Source of the DNA: Youhaiella tibetensis
GTDB taxonomy: Bacteria > Pseudomonadota > Alphaproteobacteria > Rhizobiales > Devosiaceae
Length of the DNA stretch: 64,000 bases
Reading direction: 5' to 3'
Assembly: GCF_008000755.1 (NCBI RefSeq)
Contig: NZ_CP041690.1
Location: 1,054,001-1,118,000 of the forward strand
This document shows, one piece after another, positions 56,491 through 64,000 of this stretch. The position numbers were made by a program, and so were the translations under genes. The number at the start of each line of letters is the position of its first letter. Position 1 is the first letter of the stretch. Below the pieces are notes generated by a model, which was given only the letters and a program-made list of their open reading frames with translations, had not been told where the DNA came from and did not search any database.

Positions 56491-58410
56491 ATGCGCATGG
56501 TCGGCCTGTTCGCGCGGCTTGCCGCCACGTTCGTGATGCTGGTCACACTGGCAGCGCCAGCGCTTGCCGCCGAGGTGATCCGCCGCTTCGATGCGGATAT
56601 CGCGTTGGCGAAGGACGGCACCGTCAGCGTCACTGAGCGCATCTCGGTCAATGCCGAAGGCTACAGCATCACGCGCGGCATCTTCCGCGATATTCCCACA
56701 ACGCTCACCAACGCCAATGGCTCGCTCCTGCGCTCGAACCTGGATGTGATCTCGGTCACTCGCGACGGGCACCCCGAGCAGTTCGCGCTCGAAGACCTGG
56801 AAAACCACTTCAAGCGCATCCGCATCGGCAATCCCGACGTCTACCTGCGGAACGGCATGCATACCTACGAAATCCGCTACACCATGACCCGCATGGCGCG
56901 GAGTTTCCAAGACCATGACGAACTCTACTGGAACGTTACGGGCAACTACTGGAACTTCCCGATCATCGAGGCATCGGCGAGCGTAACGCTGCCCGAGGGG
57001 GCGGTCATTTCCAACCTCGTCGGCTACACCGGTCCCGTCGGCTCCAATGAGCGGGCCGTGACCGTCACCCGTACCAGCGACAACACCGCCACCTTCAAGG
57101 CCACCCGGCAGCTCGATTCAGGGGAAGGCATGAGCGTTGCCCTTGCCTTCCAGAAGGGTGTCCTCGAGGCGCCGGGCGGCCTCACCGGGCTGGGCTACTG
57201 GCTTTCGGATCATCGCGATACCGTCCTGCCGCTCGTCGCCGTCCTGCTCGTCCTCGCCTACAACCTCTTCGCCTGGGATATGGTCGGGCGCGATCCGCCC
57301 AGGGGCACCATCATTCCGCTCTTCCACCCGCCCAAGGGCTATTCGCCGGGCCTCGTGCACTACATCAGCGAGATGGGCTGGAAGCGCGATGGCTGGACGG
57401 CCTTTACCGCCTCGATCTTCGATCTGGGGGTCAAGGGCCTCATCAGGATCGATCAGACCACCAAGAAGCTGCGCATCACCCTGACCGGCAAGCAGCCAGA
57501 CGGGCAATTGCCGCCGGGCGAGGCGCTTCTCTACGGCTACCTCAACGCCAAGGGTAACCTCACCGTCGACACCACCACCGGTCCCGAACTCAACCAGAAG
57601 CGGTCCGAGTTCATCTCCACGCTCCAGAGCGAGAACCGTCAGGTCTATTTCCGCAACAACACGGGCTATGTCTTTCTTGGCGGAATGCTCGCCGTGCTCA
57701 TGCTGGGCGCGATGGTGTTCTTCGAGGTGCTCGATCCGCTCTGGCTGATCGTCGCGGTCATTGCCGGCGTCGCCATCGGCCTTTTCACGTCGCTCTTTTC
57801 GAGCTTCTGGAGCGGCGGTGGTTTCAGTCGCTTCGTGATCCTCGTCTGGGTGGGCATTGCCGGCTTCAATCTCATCGGCGCCGGCAGCGATGTGATTTCG
57901 GGCTTCCGCGTCGATACGGCCGTCTTTGCTGCGGCCTCGATCGTGCTCATCACCATCGTCTTTGCCATCCTGCTCCGGGCGCCCACCGTGCAGGGCCGCA
58001 GGGTCATGGACCAGATCGACGGCTTCAAGATGTATATCAACACCGCCGAAAAGGAGCGGCTCAACCTTATCAACGAGCCGCCGATGACCATCGAGCGCTT
58101 CGAGTCGATCCTGCCCTTCGCCATCGCACTCGGCATCGAGAAGCCCTGGTCGCATTACTTCCAGAGCGAACTGGCGCGCAACGCGGTGGCGGGCGCCGCC
58201 GTCGCCACCTATTCGCCCGGCTGGTATTCGGGTCGCGACTTCTCCTCGGGCAATTTCTCCAACACCGTATCCACGGTCGCCAGCAGCATGACCTCGGCCA
58301 TGGTCGCCGCCCAACCGCAGTCCTCCTCCTCATCGGGCTTTTCTGGCGGTGGAGGCGGTGGCGGCGGGTCCGGTGGCGGCGGCGGTGGTGGAGGCGGCGG
58401 GGGCTGGTAG
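56491..58410 (+). CDS. DUF2207 membrane protein with Gly-rich tail
   Basis: A 639-residue protein: signal peptide (about 1-27), exported beta-rich DUF2207 domain (about 30-225), membrane helix (about 242-260), cytoplasmic portion, three or four helices (about 390-500), then a domain with the phrase FESILPFAIALGIEKPW and a Ser/Gly tail ending GGGGGW. The poly-Gly tail is typical of DUF2207 proteins. The function is unknown; LemA and DUF2207 probably act together. Confidence 0.9.
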   Translation: MRMVGLFARLAATFVMLVTLAAPALAAEVIRRFDADIALAKDGTVSVTERISVNAEGYSITRGIFRDIPTTLTNANGSLLRSNLDVISVTRDGHPEQFALEDLENHFKRIRIGNPDVYLRNGMHTYEIRYTMTRMARSFQDHDELYWNVTGNYWNFPIIEASASVTLPEGAVISNLVGYTGPVGSNERAVTVTRTSDNTATFKATRQLDSGEGMSVALAFQKGVLEAPGGLTGLGYWLSDHRDTVLPLVAVLLVLAYNLFAWDMVGRDPPRGTIIPLFHPPKGYSPGLVHYISEMGWKRDGWTAFTASIFDLGVKGLIRIDQTTKKLRITLTGKQPDGQLPPGEALLYGYLNAKGNLTVDTTTGPELNQKRSEFISTLQSENRQVYFRNNTGYVFLGGMLAVLMLGAMVFFEVLDPLWLIVAVIAGVAIGLFTSLFSSFWSGGGFSRFVILVWVGIAGFNLIGAGSDVISGFRVDTAVFAAASIVLITIVFAILLRAPTVQGRRVMDQIDGFKMYINTAEKERLNLINEPPMTIERFESILPFAIALGIEKPWSHYFQSELARNAVAGAAVATYSPGWYSGRDFSSGNFSNTVSTVASSMTSAMVAAQPQSSSSSGFSGGGGGGGGSGGGGGGGGGGGW

Positions 58411-58411
58411 C

Positions 58412-58855
58412 CTAGAGCTCCGCCAGCCGGAACCGCAGGTTTCCGCCGCCCTCATAGAGCACGTTGTCCACCACCCAGCTATCGGGCGTGCGATCCATCT
58501 GCACCTGGTCGACCCGTTGCGATCCGTCGGGCAACCGGTAGGTCACCGCAACCAAGACGATCGGCGCGTTCTCGATGCCGTTGACGAACGAGGCGTCGCA
58601 CGTGCTCGGCCTGCCCGAAAGGCTCGACCAGGGGATGGCCACGTCTTCCCCGGCATGGCGCAGGGCCTTCACGATCGAGGACAGAAGGGCAGGGGCCATT
58701 GGCGGCCTCAGCCGGGTCCACTCGCCGCTGATGGCTGCGGCGCAGAATTTTTCGGCCACTTGCAGTGGCGTGGGAGTACGGGGGCTGTCGGCGTTTCCGG
58801 CGTCCCAGGCTTGCGCCGGCACCGTCAACAGCAGCAAGGGCAATAACCAGCGCAT
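58412..58855 (-). CDS. Small secreted protein of unknown family
   Basis: A 147-residue protein with a signal peptide (about 1-16, cleavage after AQA) and a mature domain with two Cys (about 38 and 86) that could form a disulfide. The fold resembles small NTF2-like or DUF3828-like proteins, but I cannot assign a family. It is convergent with DUF2207, stops 1 nt apart (TAGCCTA), and divergent from glyS. Confidence 0.75.
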   Translation of the reverse strand: MRWLLPLLLLTVPAQAWDAGNADSPRTPTPLQVAEKFCAAAISGEWTRLRPPMAPALLSSIVKALRHAGEDVAIPWSSLSGRPSTCDASFVNGIENAPIVLVAVTYRLPDGSQRVDQVQMDRTPDSWVVDNVLYEGGGNLRFRLAEL

Positions 58856-58996
58856 GGCGGTCCTCCTTCCTGCATCTGGTTGATTTTACGCCTGCCCGCG
58901 TGCGCCAACAACGGCGAAGCGATGGCCCGAAGCGATGGACAACCGGCGCTACCCTTGCTAGGCAATCCGCGCCTTTCCGCTAGCTGGTTTCACCAA

Positions 58997-61021
58997 ATGC
59001 CCGAACTGTTGCTCGAACTCTTCTCGGAAGAAATCCCGGCCCGCTTTCAGCGTCGCGCCGCCGAAGATTTGAAGAAGGCCGTCACCAACGGTTTGGTCGA
59101 AGCGGGTCTGCTCTACGAGGGCGCCAAGGCCTTCGTCACCCCGCGCCGGCTGGCGCTCACTGTCACCGGTCTGCCGCCCCGCTCGCCCGATACGCGCGAG
59201 GAAAAGAAGGGCCCGCGCGTCGGCGCGCCCCAGCAGGCCATCGATGGCTTCCTCAAGTCGGCCGGTCTCGTCTCCATCTCCGAGGCCAAGGTCGAAAGCG
59301 ATCCCAAGAAGGGCGAGTTCTACGTCGCCGTGGTCGAGCGCAAGGGCGAGGAAACCCAGACCATTCTTTCCCGGCTCCTGCCCAAGGTGATCGCCGAATT
59401 CCCGTGGCCCAAGTCCATGCGCTGGGGTGCCGGGCGCACGCAGTGGATTCGTCCCATGCGCGCCATCATCGCCACCTTCGGCACCGAAAACGACGATCCG
59501 GTCGTCATTCCCTTCGATGCCGAAGAACTTGAGAGCGGCCAGACCACCTATGGCCACCGCTTCCTCGCTCCGGGCGCCATCAAGGTGAAGCGGTTCGATG
59601 ACTACGTCACGTCGCTCGAGCGCGCCAAGGTCGTGCTCGACATCGATCGCCGCCGCGACATCATCAAAGGTGAGGCCGACCAGCTTGCCTTCGCCCAGGG
59701 CCTTACCGTCATCCACGATGATGCCCTGCTCGAGGAGGTCGCCGGGCTCGTTGAATGGCCGACCGTCATGATGGGGTCGTTCGATCCCGATTTCCTCGAG
59801 GTGCCCGAGGAAGTCATCATCACCACCATCCGCGTCAACCAGAAGTGCTTCTGCCTGCGCGACGCCTCCGGCAAACTGGCGCCGAAGTTCCTGCTGACGG
59901 CCAATACCGTCGCCCAGGATGGCGGCGAGTTGATCGTTGCTGGCAACGAGCGCGTCATCCGCGCCCGCCTGTCGGACGCCAAGTTCTTCTACGAGACCGA
60001 TCTGGCCACGCCCCTGGCCGACGGGCTGCCCCGCCTCGAGCACACGGTGTTCCACGCCAAGCTCGGCACCCAGCTCGAGCGCGTCAATCGCCTCGAAAAG
60101 CTGGCCGTCGAGATCGCCCCGCTGGTCGGCGCCAACCCCGACGAGGCCCGCCGCGCCGCCCGCCTGGCCAAGGCTGATCTTGTCACCAACATGGTCGGCG
60201 AGTTTCCCGAACTGCAGGGCCTGATGGGCCGCTACTATGCCGAGCGCCAGGGCGAGAGTGCCGCGGTCGCCAATGCCGTAGAGATGCACTATAAGCCGCT
60301 CGGTCCCACCGACCGGGTACCCACAGAGCCGGTCGCGATCGCCGTGGCCCTGGCCGACAAGCTCGATCTGCTCACCGGCTTCTGGGCCATCGACGAAAAG
60401 CCCACCGGCTCGCGCGATCCCTTCGCCCTGCGCCGTGCCGCCCTCGGCGTCATCCGCATCATCACCGAGAACGGCCTGCGCTTCCCGCTCCAGGTCGAGG
60501 CCGACCTGCTGGCCTTCTTCCACGATCGCCTGAAGGTGTCGCTGCGCGATGCCGGCGCCCGCTACGATCTCGTCGACGCCGTGATCTCCGAAAACAGCAA
60601 CGACGTGCTCCAGATCACCCAGCGCGTCGAGGCATTGTCCGATCTTCTCGGCACCGAAGACGGTCGCAATCTCCTCGCCGGCTATCGTCGCGCCGTTAAC
60701 ATCCTCGTCGCCGAGGAAAAGAAGGACGGCCGCGCCTATACCGGCACCGAGTTCAGCGGCGCCGCTCCCGTTGCCGAAGAGCTCGCTCTGAGGAACGGCG
60801 TCGCCCAGGCTTATGCGGATGTGTCGGCGCTCATCGCCTCGGACGACTACAAGGGTGCCATGGCGGCCCTCGGTCGCCTGCGCGCGCCCGTCGATGCCTT
60901 CTTCGAAGCCGTGCTGGTCAACGACCCCGATCCCGCCGTCCGGGCCGACCGCCTGAACCTGCTGGCCCGCCTGCGCGACACCATGCATCTGGTTGCCGAT
61001 TTCTCGAAGGTCGCCGGCTGA
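58997..61021 (+). CDS. glyS: Glycyl-tRNA synthetase beta subunit
   Basis: The tRNA-binding beta subunit of bacterial GlyRS, 674 residues. It starts with the conserved [17 protein letters not shown]; the frame continues 39 residues upstream without similarity. FVTPRRLAL and [10 protein letters not shown] are family phrases, and the C-terminal anticodon-binding domain is present (to about 660). glyQ is upstream at 54.2 kb. Confidence 0.97.
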   Translation: MPELLLELFSEEIPARFQRRAAEDLKKAVTNGLVEAGLLYEGAKAFVTPRRLALTVTGLPPRSPDTREEKKGPRVGAPQQAIDGFLKSAGLVSISEAKVESDPKKGEFYVAVVERKGEETQTILSRLLPKVIAEFPWPKSMRWGAGRTQWIRPMRAIIATFGTENDDPVVIPFDAEELESGQTTYGHRFLAPGAIKVKRFDDYVTSLERAKVVLDIDRRRDIIKGEADQLAFAQGLTVIHDDALLEEVAGLVEWPTVMMGSFDPDFLEVPEEVIITTIRVNQKCFCLRDASGKLAPKFLLTANTVAQDGGELIVAGNERVIRARLSDAKFFYETDLATPLADGLPRLEHTVFHAKLGTQLERVNRLEKLAVEIAPLVGANPDEARRAARLAKADLVTNMVGEFPELQGLMGRYYAERQGESAAVANAVEMHYKPLGPTDRVPTEPVAIAVALADKLDLLTGFWAIDEKPTGSRDPFALRRAALGVIRIITENGLRFPLQVEADLLAFFHDRLKVSLRDAGARYDLVDAVISENSNDVLQITQRVEALSDLLGTEDGRNLLAGYRRAVNILVAEEKKDGRAYTGTEFSGAAPVAEELALRNGVAQAYADVSALIASDDYKGAMAALGRLRAPVDAFFEAVLVNDPDPAVRADRLNLLARLRDTMHLVADFSKVAG

Positions 61022-61027
61022 AACGAT

Positions 61028-61053
61028 GGGGACCGGCCAATCGGCTGGTCCCC
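61028..61053 (+). terminator. Hairpin downstream of glyS
   Basis: An 11-bp stem (GGGGACCGGCC at 61028-61038 with GGCTGGTCCCC at 61043-61053, one G-T pair) and AATC loop, 6 nt after the glyS stop. There is no T tract, so it may be a weak terminator or 3' stabiliser. Confidence 0.55.
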
Positions 61054-61076
61054 GACTTGCCCGGACCCAAGTCCCT

Positions 61077-61101
61077 CTTCCCCGGCGAAGGCCGGGGCCC
61101 A
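61077..61101. repeat. Short palindromic repeat, copy 2
   Basis: Identical over 25 nt to 22456-22480, with the 7-bp CCCCGGC/GCCGGGG stem around GAAG. It lies between convergent glyS and rnhA. Confidence 0.75.
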
Positions 61102-61178
61102 GCGATAGCGCCGCCCACGCAGGCCTCCCCGCTTCGCGTCCGCCCAATGATGTCAGTATCGAACTAAGGCTTCCCGGC

Positions 61179-61652
61179 TCAAACCGGAGGCACGATCTCG
61201 TCGCGCCGGCCGTTCTTCTTGAACGGCGCCATGCCTTCGTTGGCCAGCTCGTCGGCCCGCTCGTTGAGGTCGTGGCCGGCATGGCCCTTGACCCAGTGCC
61301 AGGAAACGTCGTGCCGCTGCACGGCGGCATCGAGCGCCTGCCAGAGCTCGACGTTCTTGACCGGCTTCTTGTCTGCGGTCCGCCAGCCGTTGCGCTTCCA
61401 GTTGTGCACCCAGCCCTGCACGCCGTTCTTGACGTATTGGCTGTCGGTATAGAGTTCGACCTTGCACGGGCGCTTGAGCGCGCTGAGCGCCTCGATGGCG
61501 GCGGTCAGCTCCATCTTGTTGTTGGTCGTGAGGGCTTCGCCGCCCTTCAGTTCCTTGCGCTTGCCGCCATATTCCAGGATTGCGCCCCAGCCGCCCGGCC
61601 CGGGATTGCCCGAGCACGCGCCGTCTGTGTGGATCGTAACGACATCAGCCAT
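61179..61652 (-). CDS. rnhA: Ribonuclease HI
   Basis: It degrades RNA in RNA-DNA hybrids. The 157 residues have the active site Asp10 ([16 protein letters not shown]), Glu48 (KMELTAA), Asp70 (YTDSQYV) and Asp134 (NERADELA), with catalytic His124 in VKGHAGH. The start overlaps the upstream GNAT gene stop by 8 nt. Confidence 0.97.
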   Translation of the reverse strand: MADVVTIHTDGACSGNPGPGGWGAILEYGGKRKELKGGEALTTNNKMELTAAIEALSALKRPCKVELYTDSQYVKNGVQGWVHNWKRNGWRTADKKPVKNVELWQALDAAVQRHDVSWHWVKGHAGHDLNERADELANEGMAPFKKNGRRDEIVPPV

Positions 61653-62169
61653 GAACTGCCCGCCGGTTGTAGATGAAGAACTGGCAGGGCATGTCGAAGA
61701 TGACCTGGCGGCGGGTGGGTTCCATGCCGATGCGCGCCAGCACGGCGAGCGAGGCGGCATTGTCCTTATGAGCGAAGCCGATGAAGTGGTCGTGGGGCGT
61801 TTCCCGGAAGATCCAGTCGCGCAGGCCCGCCGCCGCTTCGGTGGCGTAGCCCTTGCCCCAGTGCTCGCGAAAGAGCGCGTAGCCGATCTCCGGCTCGCCC
61901 GTCGGTTCGTGGATTCCGAACCCTGCCCGCCCCAGCAATGCCCCGTCTTCCTTGCGGATGACGCGCAGTTTGCCCATGCGGTGGTCGCGGAATTCGCTGG
62001 CCCAGCGCTCGAGCCGCAGCCGGCAGCGCTCCTCGGACCAGGGTAGGCCCTCGGCAGTGAAATAGCGGGCGATTTCGGGGTCGCCATGCAGGCGAACGAG
62101 TTCGGGAAGGTGCTCCGGCTGCCAGTTGGTCAACCTGAGCCGCTCGGTTTCGAGGACCGTTTCGCTCAC
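61645..62169 (-). CDS. GNAT family acetyltransferase
   Basis: A 174-residue acetyltransferase (acetyltransf_3 type), with the acetyl-CoA region [20 protein letters not shown] and the C-terminal [15 protein letters not shown]. The GTG start ([13 protein letters not shown]) is 2 nt after the ispH stop. It overlaps rnhA, so ispH-GNAT-rnhA form an operon. The substrate is unknown. Confidence 0.88.
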   Translation of the reverse strand: MSETVLETERLRLTNWQPEHLPELVRLHGDPEIARYFTAEGLPWSEERCRLRLERWASEFRDHRMGKLRVIRKEDGALLGRAGFGIHEPTGEPEIGYALFREHWGKGYATEAAAGLRDWIFRETPHDHFIGFAHKDNAASLAVLARIGMEPTRRQVIFDMPCQFFIYNRRAVHG

Positions 62170-62171
62170 GA

Positions 62172-63143
62172 TCAGCCCGCAACCTGAACGGAAACTGAGC
62201 GCAGTTCGCGCGGGACGTTGAACGCGATGTTCTCGCGCGCCGTCACCCGGCTTTCAACCTTGATCTCGTAGCGCTGCGCGAAGGCCTCGATGACTTCGTC
62301 CACCAGGCTCTCGGGGGCGGATGCACCGGCCGAAACACCGAGCGACCGGATGCCATCGAGGCGCGTCCAGTCGATCTCGGAGGCGCGGTCCACCAGCATC
62401 GCCACCTTGCAGCCGGCGCGCTCTGCCACTTCCACCAGCCGCAGCGAGTTCGAGGAATTGGGCGAGCCCACCACGATCATCGCATCGACCTCGGGCGCCA
62501 CCTGCTTGACGGCTTCCTGCCGGTTTGTGGTCGCGTAGCAGATGTCTTCCTTGTGCGGGCCGTTGATCGCCGGGAACCGGCGCCGCAGTGCCGCGACGAT
62601 CTCGCTGGTGTCATCCACCGAGAGCGTCGTCTGCGTCACGAAGGCCAGGGTCTCGGGATGCTGCGGCTGGAAGGCCTCGGCATCGGCCACCGTCTCGACC
62701 AGCGTGATCGACCCCTCGGGAAGCTGCCCCATCGTGCCCACTACCTCGGGGTGCCCGCGGTGACCGATCAGAACGATCTCGTGCCCTTCGGCATGATGGC
62801 GCTGGGCCTCCACATGCACCTTGGAGACGAGCGGGCAGGTGGCATCGAGGAAGAACATGTTGCGCGAGCGCGCATCGGCCGGCACGCTCTTGGGCACGCC
62901 ATGGGCCGAAAACACCACCGGCGCTTCGGTCTCGGGGATCTCATCGAGCTCCTCGACGAACACCGCGCCCTTGGCCTTGAGCCCATCCACCACGTATTTG
63001 TTGTGCACGATGGCGTGGCGCACATAGACCGGCGCGCCATACTTCTCGAGCGCCAGCTCCACGATCTGGATCGCCCGGTCTACGCCGGCGCAAAAGCCGC
63101 GCGGTGCGCACAGCACGATGTCAAGTTGCGGCCTTTTTTCCAT
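62172..63143 (-). CDS. ispH: 4-hydroxy-3-methylbut-2-enyl diphosphate reductase IspH
   Basis: The last enzyme of the MEP pathway, a 4Fe-4S protein that makes IPP and DMAPP. The 323 residues contain the three cluster Cys: Cys18 ([11 protein letters not shown]), Cys103 ([11 protein letters not shown]) and the Cys in [10 protein letters not shown]. The start is [10 protein letters not shown]; the frame continues upstream but without similarity. It leads the ispH-GNAT-rnhA operon. Confidence 0.97.
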   Translation of the reverse strand: MEKRPQLDIVLCAPRGFCAGVDRAIQIVELALEKYGAPVYVRHAIVHNKYVVDGLKAKGAVFVEELDEIPETEAPVVFSAHGVPKSVPADARSRNMFFLDATCPLVSKVHVEAQRHHAEGHEIVLIGHRGHPEVVGTMGQLPEGSITLVETVADAEAFQPQHPETLAFVTQTTLSVDDTSEIVAALRRRFPAINGPHKEDICYATTNRQEAVKQVAPEVDAMIVVGSPNSSNSLRLVEVAERAGCKVAMLVDRASEIDWTRLDGIRSLGVSAGASAPESLVDEVIEAFAQRYEIKVESRVTARENIAFNVPRELRSVSVQVAG

Positions 63144-63243
63144 ATGAAAGCAAATGCTTTCTGAGGACCGGCAAGTCAAGTCTTGTTGCGGTGTTCGGGG
63201 TGCATGGGCAATATGCCCGTAACGTAGTGTTGAGGTCGTCCCG

Positions 63244-64000
63244 GTGACGCTGGCCCAGGAAATGTTTGCGATTGCCCCGGCGACGGGCCGTGCCAACGTT
63301 TCCCCTGCGCAGGAAGCTTTGCTGACCGGGAAGGCGGCCTGGCTCTACCGTGCTGCCGAAGCCGACATTCCTGTCGTTCCCACCATCGTTATCACCCGTT
63401 CTGCCTGGGAAGCCCTGCAATCCGAGCGTCGCCTGCGCGATAACCGCTTGCGCACCCACTGGGTCGCTACCCTCTTCCGGCTCGTCGGCCGCGATGGCGT
63501 GCCGCCTCACCTGGTCGTCCGTACCTCCGCGCCAAAGTACACCTCGGGCCTCGCTCCTGCCGAGGTCGACATCCCCGCGCCCCAGAGCGAGACCGAATCG
63601 GTCGATCCCGCCAAGCCGCTGGCCCGGGCGATTTCGGAGGCGTTTGAATCCTATTCGAGCGGTTCGTTCTGGCTTTCGAGCAGCGACAAAACCGCGCGGG
63701 GCCGGCAGATCGTCATCGTCCAGGCCCTCGCCACCGGCCAGTTGCGCACCTTCCTTACGCGCGATGCGCTGGCCGGCACCCTCGGCCCGGCGTCGGCCAC
63801 CGGCGACGCGCTTCCTGAAATGCCCGCCGCCTCCCGCGATCTGGCCGAACGGCTCGATGCGCTCGCCGGCACGCATCTCTCCTGCCTCGTCGAAGTCGAG
63901 GGTAACAAGGTCCGCCTGCTCTCGGCCCGCGCCATCGCCGTGCCTGCCGGCGCCGAACTCGAGGCCGCCGTCGATCGGGTCGAGCGGGGCATCTGGACGC
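63244..64000 (+). CDS. Compact PPDK-like protein (3' end outside window)
   Basis: 252 codons are visible from a GTG with GAGG 8 nt upstream. The N-terminus resembles the nucleotide-binding half of pyruvate phosphate dikinase: [30 protein letters not shown] mirrors the LGGKGANLAEM-LPVPPGFTI start, [14 protein letters not shown] mirrors SVRSGA...SMPGM, and [22 protein letters not shown] mirrors the LQTR end of that half. The core is shortened to about 240 residues versus about 350 or more, and several ATP-site residues look replaced. It may be a degenerate or altered PPDK. The full gene must be seen to decide. Confidence 0.6.
   Translation, partial: MTLAQEMFAIAPATGRANVSPAQEALLTGKAAWLYRAAEADIPVVPTIVITRSAWEALQSERRLRDNRLRTHWVATLFRLVGRDGVPPHLVVRTSAPKYTSGLAPAEVDIPAPQSETESVDPAKPLARAISEAFESYSSGSFWLSSSDKTARGRQIVIVQALATGQLRTFLTRDALAGTLGPASATGDALPEMPAASRDLAERLDALAGTHLSCLVEVEGNKVRLLSARAIAVPAGAELEAAVDRVERGIWT

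Noticed and set aside
58958-61330. A 790-codon open frame on the minus strand
   Set aside because: Antisense shadow of glyS. No recognisable domain and the composition is typical of an antisense frame.

Overview
The window is a gene-dense, high-GC chromosomal segment of an alphaproteobacterium. It is most like Hyphomicrobiales, and a Devosia-like relative would fit, but that placement is inference. The evidence is gene order. The cytochrome aa3 cluster runs ctaC-ctaD-ctaB-coxF-ctaG-ctaE-DUF983-surf1-thrC-M16 protease. The F0 ATP synthase operon (atpI-atpB-atpE-atpF'-atpF) stands apart from F1. There is also an rnhB-ccrM / mutY / DUF721-dsbA-smc neighbourhood, IalB and PilZ proteins, and a split glycine decarboxylase (gcvPA/gcvPB). 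I see no prophage, integrase, transposase, CRISPR array, rRNA or tRNA. Almost everything is core genome.

Layout. 1-3.2 kb: 3' end of soxA, convergent with a moaA-xdhC-mocA-like molybdenum cofactor operon. 3.5-9.3 kb: a DUF6101-like protein, aldo/keto reductase, ubiA, rsmE, glutamate-cysteine ligase, PilZ and IalB. 9.6-19.4 kb: cytochrome c oxidase structural and assembly genes, thrC, M16 peptidase, GNAT. 19.5-25.2 kb: a membrane GGDEF-EAL protein, YqgE/AlgH, a DsbD-like secreted protein, peroxiredoxin, lipoprotein. 25.4-30.2 kb: tandem glycine riboswitch and gcvT-gcvH-gcvPA-gcvPB, interrupted by a palindromic repeat element. 30.3-33.6 kb: GFA protein and the F0 operon. 33.9-43.4 kb: rnhB, ccrM, mutY, DUF721, dsbA-like, smc, DUF4180, radical SAM. 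43.5-48.7 kb: ispE, TPR protein, ETF-QO, family-4-like UDG. 48.8-53.9 kb: MFS, DUF2798, moaB, polyprenyl synthase, methyltransferase, S49 protease. 54.2-61.0 kb: glyQ and glyS, flanking small membrane proteins, an ArfA-like small gene, lemA, DUF2207 and a secreted protein. 61.2-64 kb: rnhA, GNAT, ispH and the 5' part of a compact PPDK-like gene.

How the genes work together. Several genes serve aerobic respiration: aa3 oxidase and its haem/copper assembly factors, quinone biosynthesis (ubiA, polyprenyl diphosphate synthase), ETF-QO and F0. Others serve cell-cycle and DNA maintenance: CcrM, SMC, MutY, UDG, both RNases H and a DciA-like protein. Molybdenum cofactor functions appear twice.

The most striking signal is at 55.6-55.85 kb. 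A 65-codon gene encodes a protein resembling the ribosome-rescue factor ArfA. Its 3' coding part holds a terminator-like hairpin, and a perfect 19-bp stem buries its own stop codon. This is the architecture expected of a rescue factor made from non-stop mRNA. Other points of interest are a full CtrA-type box before ccrM, a mobile-looking paired repeat inside the gcv operon, a UDG-like protein with only two cysteines, and three convergent gene pairs whose stop codons share one CTAG.
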